Source of the DNA: Clostridiales bacterium
Lineage (GTDB): Bacteria; Bacillota; Clostridia; Christensenellales; CAG-314
Length of the DNA: 49,938 nucleotides
Assembly (NCBI GenBank): GCA_004558105.1
Contig: SFEB01000002.1
Span: forward strand, 1 to 49,938
Direction of reading: 5' to 3'
Part shown: in pieces, positions 1-8,513 of the stretch
Layout of the letters: each line of letters starts with the position of its first letter
Numbering within the stretch: position 1 is the first letter of the stretch
Position numbers and translations under genes: made by a program
Notes under the pieces: model-generated
Databases searched by the model: none
What the model was told of the DNA's origin: nothing
Seen by the model: only the letters and a program-made list of their open reading frames with translations

Positions 1-3000
1 GAGTTGATATCGCGAACGGTATCGAGTTTGAAGTTTACACCAAAGAGGTCACGTTCAAACGCTTTGACGTAAGTGTAACCTTCGATAATGACCTTATCGG
101 GCGTAGACTCAACGTATCTGTTGCCCTCGGGGTCGGTTACCGTAACATGGATGGTAACTTTTCCGTCCCAATACGTACTGTTGGAGAACAACGGAGTACC
201 CTCTTCACCGAAAAGACGGAAGTACTCGGGCACGCCGTGCCCGTCGTAATACTCGTAACTCTCGTAGGTGTTCCATGCTGCTATTCTTTCAAATTCTTTA
301 TCCGTGACGGTGATATCGCACTCACCAACGCCTACCGCGTAGATAACGCCCTTTTCATTTACCTTCGCAACCGTCTCGTCACTGGAAGTCCATACCAGAC
401 CGTCCGTCCATTGATCGGCGGGTTCCACAACGGGAACGACTTTGTAAGTCTGATACTTATTAAGAGCGATGTTAGCGTCTTCGTCCTTGACGGAAAGGTT
501 GGTAATATTGCGCGGCAAAGTTACCCTGTAATAACCTTCGTTCATAGCATAGTCGGTGACCATGATGAAGAAGCTGTCGTATTCGTCAACTTTATCGATA
601 TACTCGGTAATGTCGACTTCAACCGTCGTGGAAGCGCCTCTGTACTCGGCTCTTACGGGAGTGGGGCTACCGATCGTATAGATCTGATTTTTGCCTTCGG
701 GGATATATCCCACCATTACGCATTGTGCATAATGATTGTCGTATACCGTCACATCCGCATAGTAAGTGGGCTCTTCCGGATTATCTCTGTTTTCTTTAAT
801 TCTGTATCCGATGTCGGTGACGATAGGCGTTTCGTAGTCGCAAGTAAACTCAAATGAGTACGAACTATTGGTGACCTGATCACCGTTCTTGTAGTCGATT
901 GCACCGGATAAAGTAACGAGGTATCTGCTGTTGTTATAAGCGCCTTCGCCCTCGGGATAGAACAACAGATTGTCGAGAATCTTCGTTTCACCGGAGCTGG
1001 TCCAGTCGGTAGCGTCGTAAACGAACGACGGAGTCTTACCGATAGACTTGCGCATATTATAGAACATTTCGTGTTTAACGACCTTACCTGTGTAGTAATC
1101 GGTAATGGTCATTTCCATGCTCTTGGCACCGCGCAACAAACCGAGATATACGTTGTAAATACCGTAGGTCTTATACGTATATCTGCTTATTGCAGCGTGT
1201 TCGAGGCTGGGAGTGATTGCCGTCTCGTCGGCAGGCAAGCCGTAAACGTAAAGACCGAGAGGCAACAAATAAGTGTTTTCGCCGTAAGACTCGCTGTACG
1301 TACGCGTATCGAGATAGTACGCAGCCATCGGCGTAGTGTTGTAAGTAGTAGCTTTCAGCCATTCGTCTTCCGTCAGGCTGGGATCGTTTTCGCTTTCTTT
1401 AACGGCATAGAAGTCATAGTCGAACATAGGAGCGTCCAACCAGTCGCCGAAGAACGCCAGATACGGAATGGAGAGATTGTAAGAATTGCTCTCTACCGCG
1501 TCCAGACGCGCAAAACCTTCTACGTAAGTACCGTTGGCAAAAATCAAATTGCCTTCGGAATCCGTCTGATTGAGATAAGCTTTAGCTTCCGCAGACAAAG
1601 TGATGGTAATCGAAATTTTTGCAATCGTGTTTGCGGAAACGGTGATTTTACCGTTAGAATAGGTACCGTTTTCTACCGATACGGAAATCTTGCTGTCGTC
1701 AAAGATATAGGCTTCTTCTTCAACCGCCCATTTTTCGTAGTCCTTAACCCAGGAAACGCATTCGCTGAATACGTCTACAGAAACGTTGTACGACAGGGAT
1801 CTCGTTCCCCAGTTTACGAGGTTGAAATTCAATTCGTAAACGCCCGTTTTGTCGGGGTCGTCGTAAAGACTGAGCTTAGAAAACTCACTCCCGTCTACCG
1901 TCAAATAAGCTTCGGTATTAAGAGCGGCGTCGAGGTTTGCGAGACCGGAACCTTGTTTACGAGGACTTACGGGCTTACCTTTTTCGTCGTTAGCAATGGT
2001 AGAGGTCGACATCAAAATCTGATTGCACAAACCGGTAATGTATTGTTTTTTACTTTCACCTTCGGGGATATCCTCATCGGTGAGTTTCTGTTCGAGGTGT
2101 TGTCTGAGCAACGCCGCAACGCCGGCAAGGTTGGGAGTAGCCATACTCGTGCCGGAGTAAACCGCGTACTGGTTACCTGTTACCGACGACAAAATGTTAC
2201 CGCCGTGACCCGTGATATCGGGATCGAGGGTAAGATCGGGCAAGCAGCCCCAGGACGAGAAGTCCGACATAAACGGACCGGCAAGGCTGTTTCTGTCCAG
2301 CGTAATCGTGCCGGTGGCATGTCTTGCCATAGCGTCACCCGACTCCTTGTTGATTGAACATGCAGGAATCTTAAGACCGTTACCGATAGACATTCTGATG
2401 ACACCGGTGGTGTTGTTATAAATAATGATAGCGAGCGCGCCTACGGTATTTGCCGCGAGAGCCTTATCTTGGAAGGTGCAGACGCCACGTGCTACCAATA
2501 CGACTTTGTTGGTTACGTCAATGCCGTCGTAGTTATACAAATAACCGAGACCGGGCACCGTTACGTACTCAAGGGTTACCTGACCGTTGACGAACTGAGG
2601 CAAACTCGGGTTGGCCGCCAACTTTTCTTCCAACATGTCGTAAAAGTCGTATTGACGACTTGCTTCATTGGACGCATTATCGAAGAAAGCGATGGTTTCG
2701 CCGTTATTTGCGGAAATGTATTCGTCTTTTTGTCCGTTAATGGACGCAACCGCCGTAGTAGTAGAATAACTTGCGGGGCTTGACATAATACCATAATCGG
2801 GGTTTTCAGCAAGAGCGGTGTTACCGAAAGCGCTGTTCATAGCGCCGCTGTAACTGTTACCCGCGGCAACCATCATGGTGATACCGACTTCTCTGAGTTG
2901 GTCGTACAGTTCACTGATACGGTTACCTTCCGTAGTGGTCTGGAAACCGCCGTCGGAACCGAGCGACATGTTGATAACGTCAACGTTTAAAAGAATACAA

Positions 3001-4043
3001 TCTTCCAACGCAGCAAGAATATCAATGGTGTACGCGCCGGTGTGCTTGTCGGAGAATATTTTCATACCGAGAATCTGGCAATAAGGAGCAACGCCGACAA
3101 TCGTGTCGGATTTACCGCCGATAATACCGGAAACGTGCACGCCGTGTGCGTTATTCGAAGGAGTAGCGTTCGTATCTCTGTCCGCATAGTCAAACGAGAA
3201 AGGAAGTTTCTCACTGTAATATACGTCGTCGACGTCCAGACCTGCGTAAATATCGGACGCGTTCAGTTTGCCTTCGTTTATGTAAGCGATAACGTCGTCT
3301 CTCGTCATTCCGAGAGTTTTGCCCGTCATATCGATATCAAAAGCCTCGTGCGCATATTCGATACCGGTATCCAGTACCGCGACGACCATGCCTTCGCCGT
3401 CATAACCGCATTCGCTGCTGTCGAAAATACCGGTATCGTATACGCTGACTTCATTTACAACCGCCTCGGTGGGCATATCGTAAACTTCGGATACGATAAC
3501 GTTTTTAACCGCGGAATAGGCTTTGATCTTAGAGATGTCGCCGTACCTCACCTTTGCGGCAAAACCGTTGAGTACAGACGTATAACTGTACTTGTACTCA
3601 ATTTCGATACTTTCTCTGGCAAGCGCTCTTATAAGAGTGTTTTGCTGCACCAACATCGTTGCAGAATCCTGCAACGCACCGTCGGAAAGAACGTAGTCCG
3701 TGACGGAATCAAAACCTGCGGATTTGCCGTTGCCGTATTGAGAAATAAGAGACTCGCCCTCAAGCTCGATAACAACCCACAATTCCTGATCCGCGTCAAA
3801 GCGCGCAACATCCGCCTCGTCATTCATCTCAGCGGCAGTCGTAAGTACGCCTTCGGCAAACAGACTTTCGTCAAAAGCCCTGGTGTACTGCCCTGTCACA
3901 TCGGATAAAGATGAGGTGGGGGTGCTGGTTACGTTTGATGTGTTCGCCGATGCACTGTCAGCCGCCGGCAAATATGCCGACATGACAACCGACAGTACCA
4001 TCACTAATGCAATAAACACAACGAGTAGCCTTTTGTTTTTCAT
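1..4043 (-). CDS. Large secreted subtilisin-like (S8) serine peptidase, 3' end beyond window
   Basis: The reading frame is open from an ATG at 4043 to the left edge (about 1347 codons, no stop), so the C-terminus is missing. The start follows a clear GGAGGT site. Residues 1-33 form a signal peptide (MKNKRLL, hydrophobic core, then an ASA cleavage region). The catalytic triad of family S8 is intact: Asp225 in VLDTGI, His300 in AHGVHVSG and Ser633 in SGTSMATP. An inhibitor-I9-like propeptide region precedes Asp225. A protease-associated-like insert (VVLVARGVCTFQDKA) sits between His and Ser. After the catalytic domain comes an Fn3-like segment (LNFNLVNWGTRSLSYNV), then near residues 1230-1290 a bacterial Ig-like Big_2 segment (WTSSDETVAKVNEKGVIYAVG). 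This order resembles the lactocepin/C5a-peptidase group of cell-envelope proteases, which degrade extracellular protein. Surface anchoring cannot be judged because the end is missing. The family assignment is firm; the substrate is unknown. Confidence 0.93.
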   Translation of the reverse strand, partial: MKNKRLLVVFIALVMVLSVVMSAYLPAADSASANTSNVTSTPTSSLSDVTGQYTRAFDESLFAEGVLTTAAEMNDEADVARFDADQELWVVIELEGESLISQYGNGKSAGFDSVTDYVLSDGALQDSATMLVQQNTLIRALARESIEIEYKYSYTSVLNGFAAKVRYGDISKIKAYSAVKNVIVSEVYDMPTEAVVNEVSVYDTGIFDSSECGYDGEGMVVAVLDTGIEYAHEAFDIDMTGKTLGMTRDDVIAYINEGKLNASDIYAGLDVDDVYYSEKLPFSFDYADRDTNATPSNNAHGVHVSGIIGGKSDTIVGVAPYCQILGMKIFSDKHTGAYTIDILAALEDCILLNVDVINMSLGSDGGFQTTTEGNRISELYDQLREVGITMMVAAGNSYSGAMNSAFGNTALAENPDYGIMSSPASYSTTTAVASINGQKDEYISANNGETIAFFDNASNEASRQYDFYDMLEEKLAANPSLPQFVNGQVTLEYVTVPGLGYLYNYDGIDVTNKVVLVARGVCTFQDKALAANTVGALAIIIYNNTTGVIRMSIGNGLKIPACSINKESGDAMARHATGTITLDRNSLAGPFMSDFSSWGCLPDLTLDPDITGHGGNILSSVTGNQYAVYSGTSMATPNLAGVAALLRQHLEQKLTDEDIPEGESKKQYITGLCNQILMSTSTIANDEKGKPVSPRKQGSGLANLDAALNTEAYLTVDGSEFSKLSLYDDPDKTGVYELNFNLVNWGTRSLSYNVSVDVFSECVSWVKDYEKWAVEEEAYIFDDSKISVSVENGTYSNGKITVSANTIAKISITITLSAEAKAYLNQTDSEGNLIFANGTYVEGFARLDAVESNSYNLSIPYLAFFGDWLDAPMFDYDFYAVKESENDPSLTEDEWLKATTYNTTPMAAYYLDTRTYSESYGENTYLLPLGLYVYGLPADETAITPSLEHAAISRYTYKTYGIYNVYLGLLRGAKSMEMTITDYYTGKVVKHEMFYNMRKSIGKTPSFVYDATDWTSSGETKILDNLLFYPEGEGAYNNSRYLVTLSGAIDYKNGDQVTNSSYSFEFTCDYETPIVTDIGYRIKENRDNPEEPTYYADVTVYDNHYAQCVMVGYIPEGKNQIYTIGSPTPVRAEYRGASTTVEVDITEYIDKVDEYDSFFIMVTDYAMNEGYYRVTLPRNITNLSVKDEDANIALNKYQTYKVVPVVEPADQWTDGLVWTSSDETVAKVNEKGVIYAVGVGECDITVTDKEFERIAAWNTYESYEYYDGHGVPEYFRLFGEEGTPLFSNSTYWDGKVTIHVTVTDPEGNRYVESTPDKVIIEGYTYVKAFERDLFGVNFKLDTVRDIN

Positions 4044-4474
4044 GTGATACCTCCGTTTTAATCCTTCTTATACCGTCGCATCGTCTCTCCTCTGACGGCA
4101 CGGCGATAAAAAATATTTTTTAGCCTTTTGCGTTACAAATAATGTTTTTGGGTTCAATTTCGGGATTTTACACCTATACATTATATAGAAATATAATACC
4201 AACAAAAAATGAAACGCGTGTGACAATACTAAAAAAAAAACAGTACATTGTTGTGACCGTTACAAAAGAAAAACGCCTATGGCAAAAATCGTTTAACCCC
4301 TTGATTTTCCTAACGTTTGCCGATATCTGCATACGTTGATTTTTAAGCGTAAAGCAACGACGAATCAACCGTTGCTCATATGCACATATCCGCAATCGTC
4401 TTTATCCGGTTAATTATCCCACCCTCTCCGATAAAATCGACAAAAAAAATCACGCAAGATGTTGAAATAATCTG
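4044..4474. other. Intergenic region between divergent S8 peptidase and tmRNA
   Basis: No convincing gene is present. The region is AT-rich with long A and T runs. The two overlapping short open frames here (roughly 4142-4395) lack ribosome binding sites and have low-complexity Lys/Phe-rich translations. A minus-strand TATAAT (complement of 4180-4185) could be the -10 box of the peptidase promoter, but the hexamer 17 nt upstream (TTTTTG) is a poor -35, so this is tentative. Confidence 0.5.
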
Positions 4475-4503
4475 TTGCAAAAAAGCGGCTTTTGGTATAT
4501 AAT
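4475..4503 (+). promoter_or_regulatory. Promoter of tmRNA (ssrA)
   Basis: The -35 box TTGCAA (4475-4480) and the -10 box TATAAT (4498-4503) are separated by exactly 17 nt. The -10 ends 15 nt before the first G of mature tmRNA, which leaves a short 5' leader to be trimmed, as expected for a precursor processed by RNase P. Confidence 0.8.
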
Positions 4504-4518
4504 ATAAAGACAATTCTC

Positions 4519-4891
4519 GGGGGTGTTACAGATTCGCCCGTTAAACTGATGGATTGGTAAGCGTGTTGCAGTCGCCCGAGCTGCGTTAAAAACGAGCAAA
4601 AAAATTAAATGCAGATAACAATTCTGTCGCCAACACTCGTTTGGCACTTGCTGCTTAATAGATAGTTGCAGCTCGTCGCCCTTGTTTACCTCACGACAAG
4701 CAAGCGGCGTCATTAAGTGAGGCGTAGGGAACGTCGGCGTCGTCCGACCGTCGTTCGCCGTTAAGGACGTTACCTTCGGTTTGGTCTGTTTGCCGACTTA
4801 GCCGATGGGACAAAAAACAGACAAACTACACACGTAGAAAGCCTTTTGGTCGTTTGGCGGTACAGGGGTGCAAGTCCCCTCATCTCCACCA
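4519..4891 (+). ncRNA. ssrA: tmRNA (transfer-messenger RNA)
   Basis: tmRNA rescues stalled ribosomes by trans-translation together with SmpB, which is encoded about 4 kb away at 8514-8975. The 5' end GGGGGTG (4519-4525) pairs with CATCTCC near the 3' end to form the acceptor stem, and CCA is encoded at 4889-4891. A T-arm lies just before (GGTACAGGGGTGCAAGTCCCC region). The tag reading frame starts with resume codon GCA at 4611 and reads ADNNSVANTRLALAA before TAA at 4656-4658, followed directly by TAG. The ALAA end is the classic ClpXP-type degradation signal. The length of about 373 nt is normal for a one-piece tmRNA. A perfect promoter precedes it and a strong terminator follows. Confidence 0.97.
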
Positions 4892-4912
4892 ACTCGTAGT
4901 TATTACTACATC

Positions 4913-4951
4913 GCAAAAAAGCGCAGGACGCTCTGTCCTGCGCTTTTTTGC
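4913..4951 (+). terminator. Rho-independent terminator of tmRNA
   Basis: Two perfectly complementary 17-nt arms (4913-4929 and 4935-4951) enclose the loop GCTCT. The GC core GCGCAGGAC is flanked by A6 and T6 tracts, so the hairpin can act in both directions. It begins about 20 nt after the tmRNA CCA end. Confidence 0.92.
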
Positions 4952-5034
4952 GAAAAAAACCTTTTCTCTTTTCGCGAATGTTTTATTAAACATTTTGCCG
5001 CGCACAACTTGACAAATTCCGCCCTATAATTAAC

Positions 5035-5062
5035 GGAAACAAAAATCGGAGATTTTGTTTCC
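5035..5062 (+). promoter_or_regulatory. Inverted repeat overlapping the RBS of the tetR gene (candidate operator)
   Basis: GGAAACAAAA (5035-5044) and TTTTGTTTCC (5053-5062) are perfect 10-bp inverted arms around the 8-nt centre ATCGGAGA. They lie between a TATAAT box (5025-5030) and the ATG at 5065. The only Shine-Dalgarno-like GGAG lies in the centre of the repeat. TetR proteins commonly bind such palindromes in their own promoter, so autoregulation is a reasonable inference. As RNA, the same repeat could also form a hairpin that restricts the ribosome site. Confidence 0.6.
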
Positions 5063-5064
5063 AG

Positions 5065-5556
5065 ATGAAAGAACGCATAATTAACGAATCCATCGAGAGT
5101 CTTCGCCGTGAAGGGCTGAAGTTTTCCATAGACACTCTGGCGGAAAGGCTTAATATTTCAAAAAAGACCGTTTATAAGTATTTTTCCAACAAGGAAGAAC
5201 TTGCGTTTGCGCTGTATCGCAAATATTTCGCCGATACGAAAGAGCAGGCAAAGCGACTGGCGCAGGAAAATTCCCTTTCCGCTCGTAAACAGCTCCTTCA
5301 TCTCTACCTTGACGCTAAGTCTATGACCTGCGTTGATATTTTCAACAAGTACAAGTTGAACGAAGTTTTACGCTCGTACACGGCAAAAGAAAACGATGAA
5401 CTCTTAAAGATCGTTTTTTCGTCTTTAGGCGACGGCTCTTTTAACGGGGACGAAAAATCGTTCGGAATAATTCTGAACGGCACTTTTGAAAAGCTTTGCA
5501 GTGAAAAAATTGCTCCTTACGGGGTTTTAAATCGGTTGGTGAACATGCTATGGTAA
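5065..5556 (+). CDS. TetR-family transcriptional regulator
   Basis: This 163-residue protein has a typical TetR N-terminal helix-turn-helix at about residues 18-47 (FSIDTLAERLNISKKTVYKYF, then SNKEELAFALY). The remainder is an unclassified helical ligand-binding region and is somewhat short for the family (usually about 190-210 residues). The start codon lies just after the inverted repeat at 5035-5062. The gene end overlaps the start of the antiporter gene (ATGG at 5550, stop at 5554-5556). The two are therefore translationally coupled, and this regulator probably controls the antiporter and itself. The inducer cannot be deduced. The family call is secure. Confidence 0.88.
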   Translation: MKERIINESIESLRREGLKFSIDTLAERLNISKKTVYKYFSNKEELAFALYRKYFADTKEQAKRLAQENSLSARKQLLHLYLDAKSMTCVDIFNKYKLNEVLRSYTAKENDELLKIVFSSLGDGSFNGDEKSFGIILNGTFEKLCSEKIAPYGVLNRLVNMLW

Positions 5557-6788
5557 CGGGATTGCTTCGCATTTTTGCAATTATCTGCGCCGCTTTCGTT
5601 TGCGGTAAATTGGTTTCTAAATTAAAATTGCCTTCCATACTCGGTTGGTTGATTGCAGGTATCGTATTCGGTCCTTATCTTGCCCAAGTTGTTACTCCGG
5701 ACATTATGAATTCCACCTGGTACAAGGTGATGATAAAAGTATTAGAATGCTTTGCGGGCGTGATGATAGGTCGCGAGATTATCTTTAAAAAAATCGCCAA
5801 ATCGGGTAAGCAGATTGTCGGAATCACTTTTATTCAGTCGATAGGAACTTTTTTATTCGTAAGCGCGGTTTTTTTGATAGTATTTCTTTTGGCGGATATG
5901 CCCGTTTATCCGGCTTTTATTTTCGGCGGTATTGCATTGGCAACCGCTCCTGCGCCCGCCTTATCCATAGTTAACGAATACCACACTGACGGACCCGTCA
6001 CCCAAACGCTTATTCCCCTTGCCGCTATTGACGACGTTATAGGCGTGGCGGTATTCTTTACCGTTATTTCAATTATCGGCGGCACACACGGAAGTTCCGG
6101 CACGTCACCCGTTACCGTTATCGGTATGGTGTTGTTTCCCTTCGTTATAGGAATTGTATTCGAATTTCCGGCTTCCGTTCTGATGAAAAAAGCAAAAAGT
6201 AACGGCGTAAGATTCTCGCTATTTTTACTTTTCCTCGCCTTGTCCGCAGTAGGCGGATTAATGACGGACTTATATTTCTTCCGTTCTTTCACGATAAATT
6301 ATTTATTGATGGGAATGGCGTTCTGCGCCACCGTCGCCAATCTCGTGCCGGAAGAAAAACTCGAGGACACTCTCAAACTGTACGCTCCTATTTTAAATTT
6401 GTCGCTTGTTATCGCAATCGTGAACCTCGGAATGCCGTTGGATTACAGACTGATTGCCGGAGCGTGAGTTTTTACCGTTATTTACATCGTTTCACGCGCC
6501 GTGGGAAAAATCGGCGGTGCTTATATCGGAGGAAAATTGACCAAAGCTCCGCCTGCCGTTACGAAATACCTCGGCTTTACTCTGCTCCCCCATTCGGGCG
6601 TTTCACTGGTATTTACGGGGATAGCAACCACCACGTTATCCGCTTTTGATCCTTCGCTTGCGGCGATCGTGTCTGGAACGATCGTTGCCGCGGCGATTAT
6701 CAATGAAATTATTGCGGTAATCGTTGCAAAATATGCGTTTAAGCGGGCAGGCGAAATCAACGAAACCCCTCGCGAAAATCCCGACTGA
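5550..6788 (+). pseudogene. CPA2/Kef-type cation:proton antiporter interrupted by an in-frame TGA
   Basis: From ATG 5550 the frame encodes a polytopic membrane protein of the sodium/hydrogen exchanger superfamily: LPSILGWLIAGIVFGPYL near the start, and later the discontinuous helix region with ATAPAPALSIV and PLAAIDDVIGVAVF. At codon 306 (6465-6467) there is TGA. The same frame then continues without interruption to TGA at 6786-6788, and the continuation (VFTVIYIVSRAVGKIGGAYIGGK and onwards) is exactly the expected next part of the family. The product would be 412 residues if the TGA were sense; GGA (Gly) to TGA is a one-base change and would suit the position. The truncated 305-residue product would lack the final helices and is likely inactive. 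TGA is used as an ordinary stop elsewhere in the window (for example mazG), so genetic-code reassignment is unlikely. A recent nonsense mutation or a sequence error are the simplest explanations. Confidence 0.8.
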
Positions 6789-6831
6789 CGTTTGCCCTGC
6801 ATTACGAATACCGATAATTAAGATAAAAACA

Positions 6832-6869
6832 AACGACCCCGTCTGCGTTTTCCCGCAGACGGGGTCGTT
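6832..6869. terminator. Bidirectional terminator between convergent antiporter and YcxB-like gene
   Basis: Perfect 16-bp arms (6832-6847 and 6854-6869; core ACGACCCCGTCTGCG) surround a TTTTCC loop. The minus-strand exit is T-rich (GTTTGTTTTTATC), while the plus-strand exit has a weaker T tract. It sits between the convergent gene ends at 6788 and 6883. Confidence 0.85.
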
Positions 6870-6882
6870 CTCGTTTCAATAT

Positions 6883-7422
6883 TTATTTTTTACTATCAAG
6901 TACCACGTAGTCGGGCACCGCTTTTTTAAGTACGTCTGCAAGTTGCTCCGCGTCGCCTTCCGTAAATCCGTTTTTGTCGACGATAAAACCCACGCAGGCA
7001 CGGACGTCTGCCAGAAGGTAAAAGTCGGTGGGCGTCTCCAACACCTGTTCGATATTCTCGTACTCTCCGTCAGCAAGAACCTGCCCTTTCCCGTCGCAAA
7101 CGGTCAACCCGTCCTCGTCAAACTCGTACTCATGCTCCGCCTGACTCTTTCCTTTATAGTTTTCCGAAAACACCTTTTTTGCGTTATTCTTTGCAATATT
7201 CGGCAAAAAAAGGATAACACCGAAAAGGATAATAAAAACAGCGCCGACGCAAATACCGAGTATAAGAAGATTTTCCAGCAATATTCCCAAAACGACACAC
7301 ACCAGACCGATAACCATGCCTATTACCCCAAGCAGTACGCTCGGTAAAGTACGCTGTTTAAACATATCGGAATGGAATTTTAAAAACTTTTCTTCCGTCA
7401 CAACCGTTTTATTCCTTATCAT
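6883..7422 (-). CDS. YcxB-like membrane protein
   Basis: This 179-residue protein has an N-terminal cytoplasmic stretch, two adjacent membrane helices (about residues 28-53 and 56-76, LPSVLLGVIGMVIGLVCVVL then LLILGICVGAVFIILFGVIL) and a C-terminal soluble domain. That domain carries the pattern EYEFDEDGLTV ... EYENIEQVLETPTDFYLLADVRACVGFIVDKNGF. This layout matches proteins with a YcxB-like C-terminal domain, whose function is not established. Its start overlaps the 3' end of the upstream protease gene by 14 bp, so the two are probably co-translated. A strong terminator follows. Confidence 0.6.
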   Translation of the reverse strand: MIRNKTVVTEEKFLKFHSDMFKQRTLPSVLLGVIGMVIGLVCVVLGILLENLLILGICVGAVFIILFGVILFLPNIAKNNAKKVFSENYKGKSQAEHEYEFDEDGLTVCDGKGQVLADGEYENIEQVLETPTDFYLLADVRACVGFIVDKNGFTEGDAEQLADVLKKAVPDYVVLDSKK

Positions 7423-8275
7423 AAGTCACCTCTTTGTTATCCTCCGTTACGCCAAATCCTGCGAAAATTAAAAATTCTTTGATTTTGTCCGTCGGCACCG
7501 CGCAACCGTAATCGAATTCACCGCTTTCCTGACTGAAAGCCGTAGCAAAGTTTATTCCGACAATCTCCGACCGTTCGTTCAACAAAACGCCGCCGCTGCT
7601 GCCCTGGTTGATAGGCGCATCATGATGAATAACCTCGAATTCAACGTCAGACAAGTCGGCTTTTTCTTCGCTGAGCGTCACGTTATCGTAAAACAAAACC
7701 TTGCCGAGCGTCAAAGCGTTAAATTGTTGCAACGGGCTGCCCAAAGCCGCGACGCGCGTCCCGACCTGCGGATTACCTTCCGCCAGCCTCAAAGGCGAAT
7801 ACTCCGTATTGCTACCCGCTTCGAAAGCCACCACGGCAAGGTCGTACGCGGCGTCGGAATACACCACGCTTACGTTGCCGTCATACTCGTTACCCTTATA
7901 GTCCGTTACCGAATAGGTCACGTATTTGTATCCGGATTTTTTGGCTATCACGTGATTATTGGTCAACAAAAACAGTTTTTCCTGCCCGATGCAAAACAAC
8001 ACGCCGCTGCCGACGGAAACCGTAGACGACGTCACGTTACCGATTGCCTGAAATCCGGTATTGTAACTGACGGTTTTTATCGTGAAATTGGCTTGCATCG
8101 CCTGCGTGGTAAGTTCGTTTACCCATTGAGAAACGTCGTCATCGGTATCGTCGTCATATTTTGTCAATTCGTTCAGAACGGGAATACATCCGACCAGCGC
8201 AAACAACAGACATACCGACACGATCAGACACGATAAAAGCCTTACCGCTTTGTTTTTAATTGAAAAACCATTCAT
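7409..8275 (-). CDS. HtrA-like trypsin-fold serine protease, predicted lipoprotein
   Basis: The 288-residue product starts with a lipoprotein signal whose lipobox ends LVGC (Cys30), so it is probably anchored on the outer face of the cytoplasmic membrane. The trypsin-fold triad is His108 (LLTNNHVIAK), Asp145 (AAYDLAVVAF) and Ser227 (INQGSSGGVLLN). No PDZ domain follows, so it is a compact S1C-type enzyme rather than a full HtrA/DegP. It likely cleaves or surveys exported proteins. It overlaps the YcxB-like gene downstream by 14 bp. No Shine-Dalgarno sequence precedes the ATG; instead a promoter -10 box lies 6 nt upstream, which suggests a leaderless transcript. The protease class is secure; the substrate is unknown. 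Confidence 0.85.
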   Translation of the reverse strand: MNGFSIKNKAVRLLSCLIVSVCLLFALVGCIPVLNELTKYDDDTDDDVSQWVNELTTQAMQANFTIKTVSYNTGFQAIGNVTSSTVSVGSGVLFCIGQEKLFLLTNNHVIAKKSGYKYVTYSVTDYKGNEYDGNVSVVYSDAAYDLAVVAFEAGSNTEYSPLRLAEGNPQVGTRVAALGSPLQQFNALTLGKVLFYDNVTLSEEKADLSDVEFEVIHHDAPINQGSSGGVLLNERSEIVGINFATAFSQESGEFDYGCAVPTDKIKEFLIFAGFGVTEDNKEVTYDKE

Positions 8276-8281
8276 TTTATT

Positions 8282-8310
8282 ATTTTAGCACTTTTTGCCA
8301 AAAAAAGCAA
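8282..8310 (-). promoter_or_regulatory. Promoter directly abutting the lipoprotein protease ATG
   Basis: On the minus strand TTGCTT (complement of 8305-8310) and TAAAAT (complement of 8282-8287) are 17 nt apart. Only 6 nt separate the -10 box from the ATG at 8275, so transcription should start at or next to the start codon. No Shine-Dalgarno sequence fits in that gap. Confidence 0.6.
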
Positions 8311-8390
8311 CAATAAGTTAAAATTTGACTGAAACACCCGACTATTATTGTTTTTTACGAATAATCCAAACAACTTCCGGATTTGATTTA

Positions 8391-8424
8391 ACAAAAAGGC
8401 GTCGCCGTAGCGACGCCTTTTTGT
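8391..8424 (-). terminator. Terminator downstream of tRNA-Thr and smpB
   Basis: The hairpin AAAAAGGCGTCGC-CGTA-GCGACGCCTTTTT has complementary arms with flanking A and T tracts. On the minus strand it lies directly after the CCA end of the tRNA (8426) and would end a common secG-smpB-tRNA transcript. Confidence 0.85.
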
Positions 8425-8425
8425 A

Positions 8426-8501
8426 TGGAGCTAGTGGCCGGATTCGGACCGGCGACCTGCTGATTACGAATCAGCTGCTCTACCTGCTGAGCCACACTAG
8501 C
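8426..8501 (-). tRNA. tRNA-Thr (anticodon CGU)
   Basis: The minus strand from 8501 reads GCTAGTG...CACTAGC plus discriminator T and an encoded CCA (8426-8428). The 7-bp acceptor stem is perfect. The anticodon arm has the 5-bp stem GCTGA/TCAGC around TTCGTAA, giving anticodon CGT (complement of 8466-8468), which reads ACG threonine codons. The D arm (TGGCTCAGCAGGTAGAGCA) and the T arm with GGTTCGAAT-type loop (GGTCCGAATCC) are canonical. It begins only 12 nt after the smpB stop codon. Confidence 0.95.
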
Positions 8502-8513
8502 GAATTATTTATT

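Noticed and set aside
147..3908. Long plus-strand open frames opposite the S8 peptidase
   Set aside because: They are antisense shadows: no ribosome sites, Val/Phe/Arg-rich translations, and the minus strand encodes a complete S8 catalytic triad.
4142..4395. Overlapping short open frames on both strands in the AT-rich gap
   Set aside because: Low-complexity Lys/Phe-rich translations, no Shine-Dalgarno sequence and no family resemblance.
4450..4713. Minus-strand open frame of 87 codons
   Set aside because: It lies antisense to tmRNA, which fully explains the sequence.
5009..5030. TTGACA and TATAAT as a tetR promoter
   Set aside because: The spacer is only 10 nt, too short for a standard sigma-A promoter; the TATAAT may still be used with an unseen -35.
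6465..6467. Selenocysteine or UGA reassignment in the antiporter
   Set aside because: The family is not a known selenoprotein, no SECIS-like hairpin is evident, and other genes such as mazG, znuC and sdaAA end in TGA.
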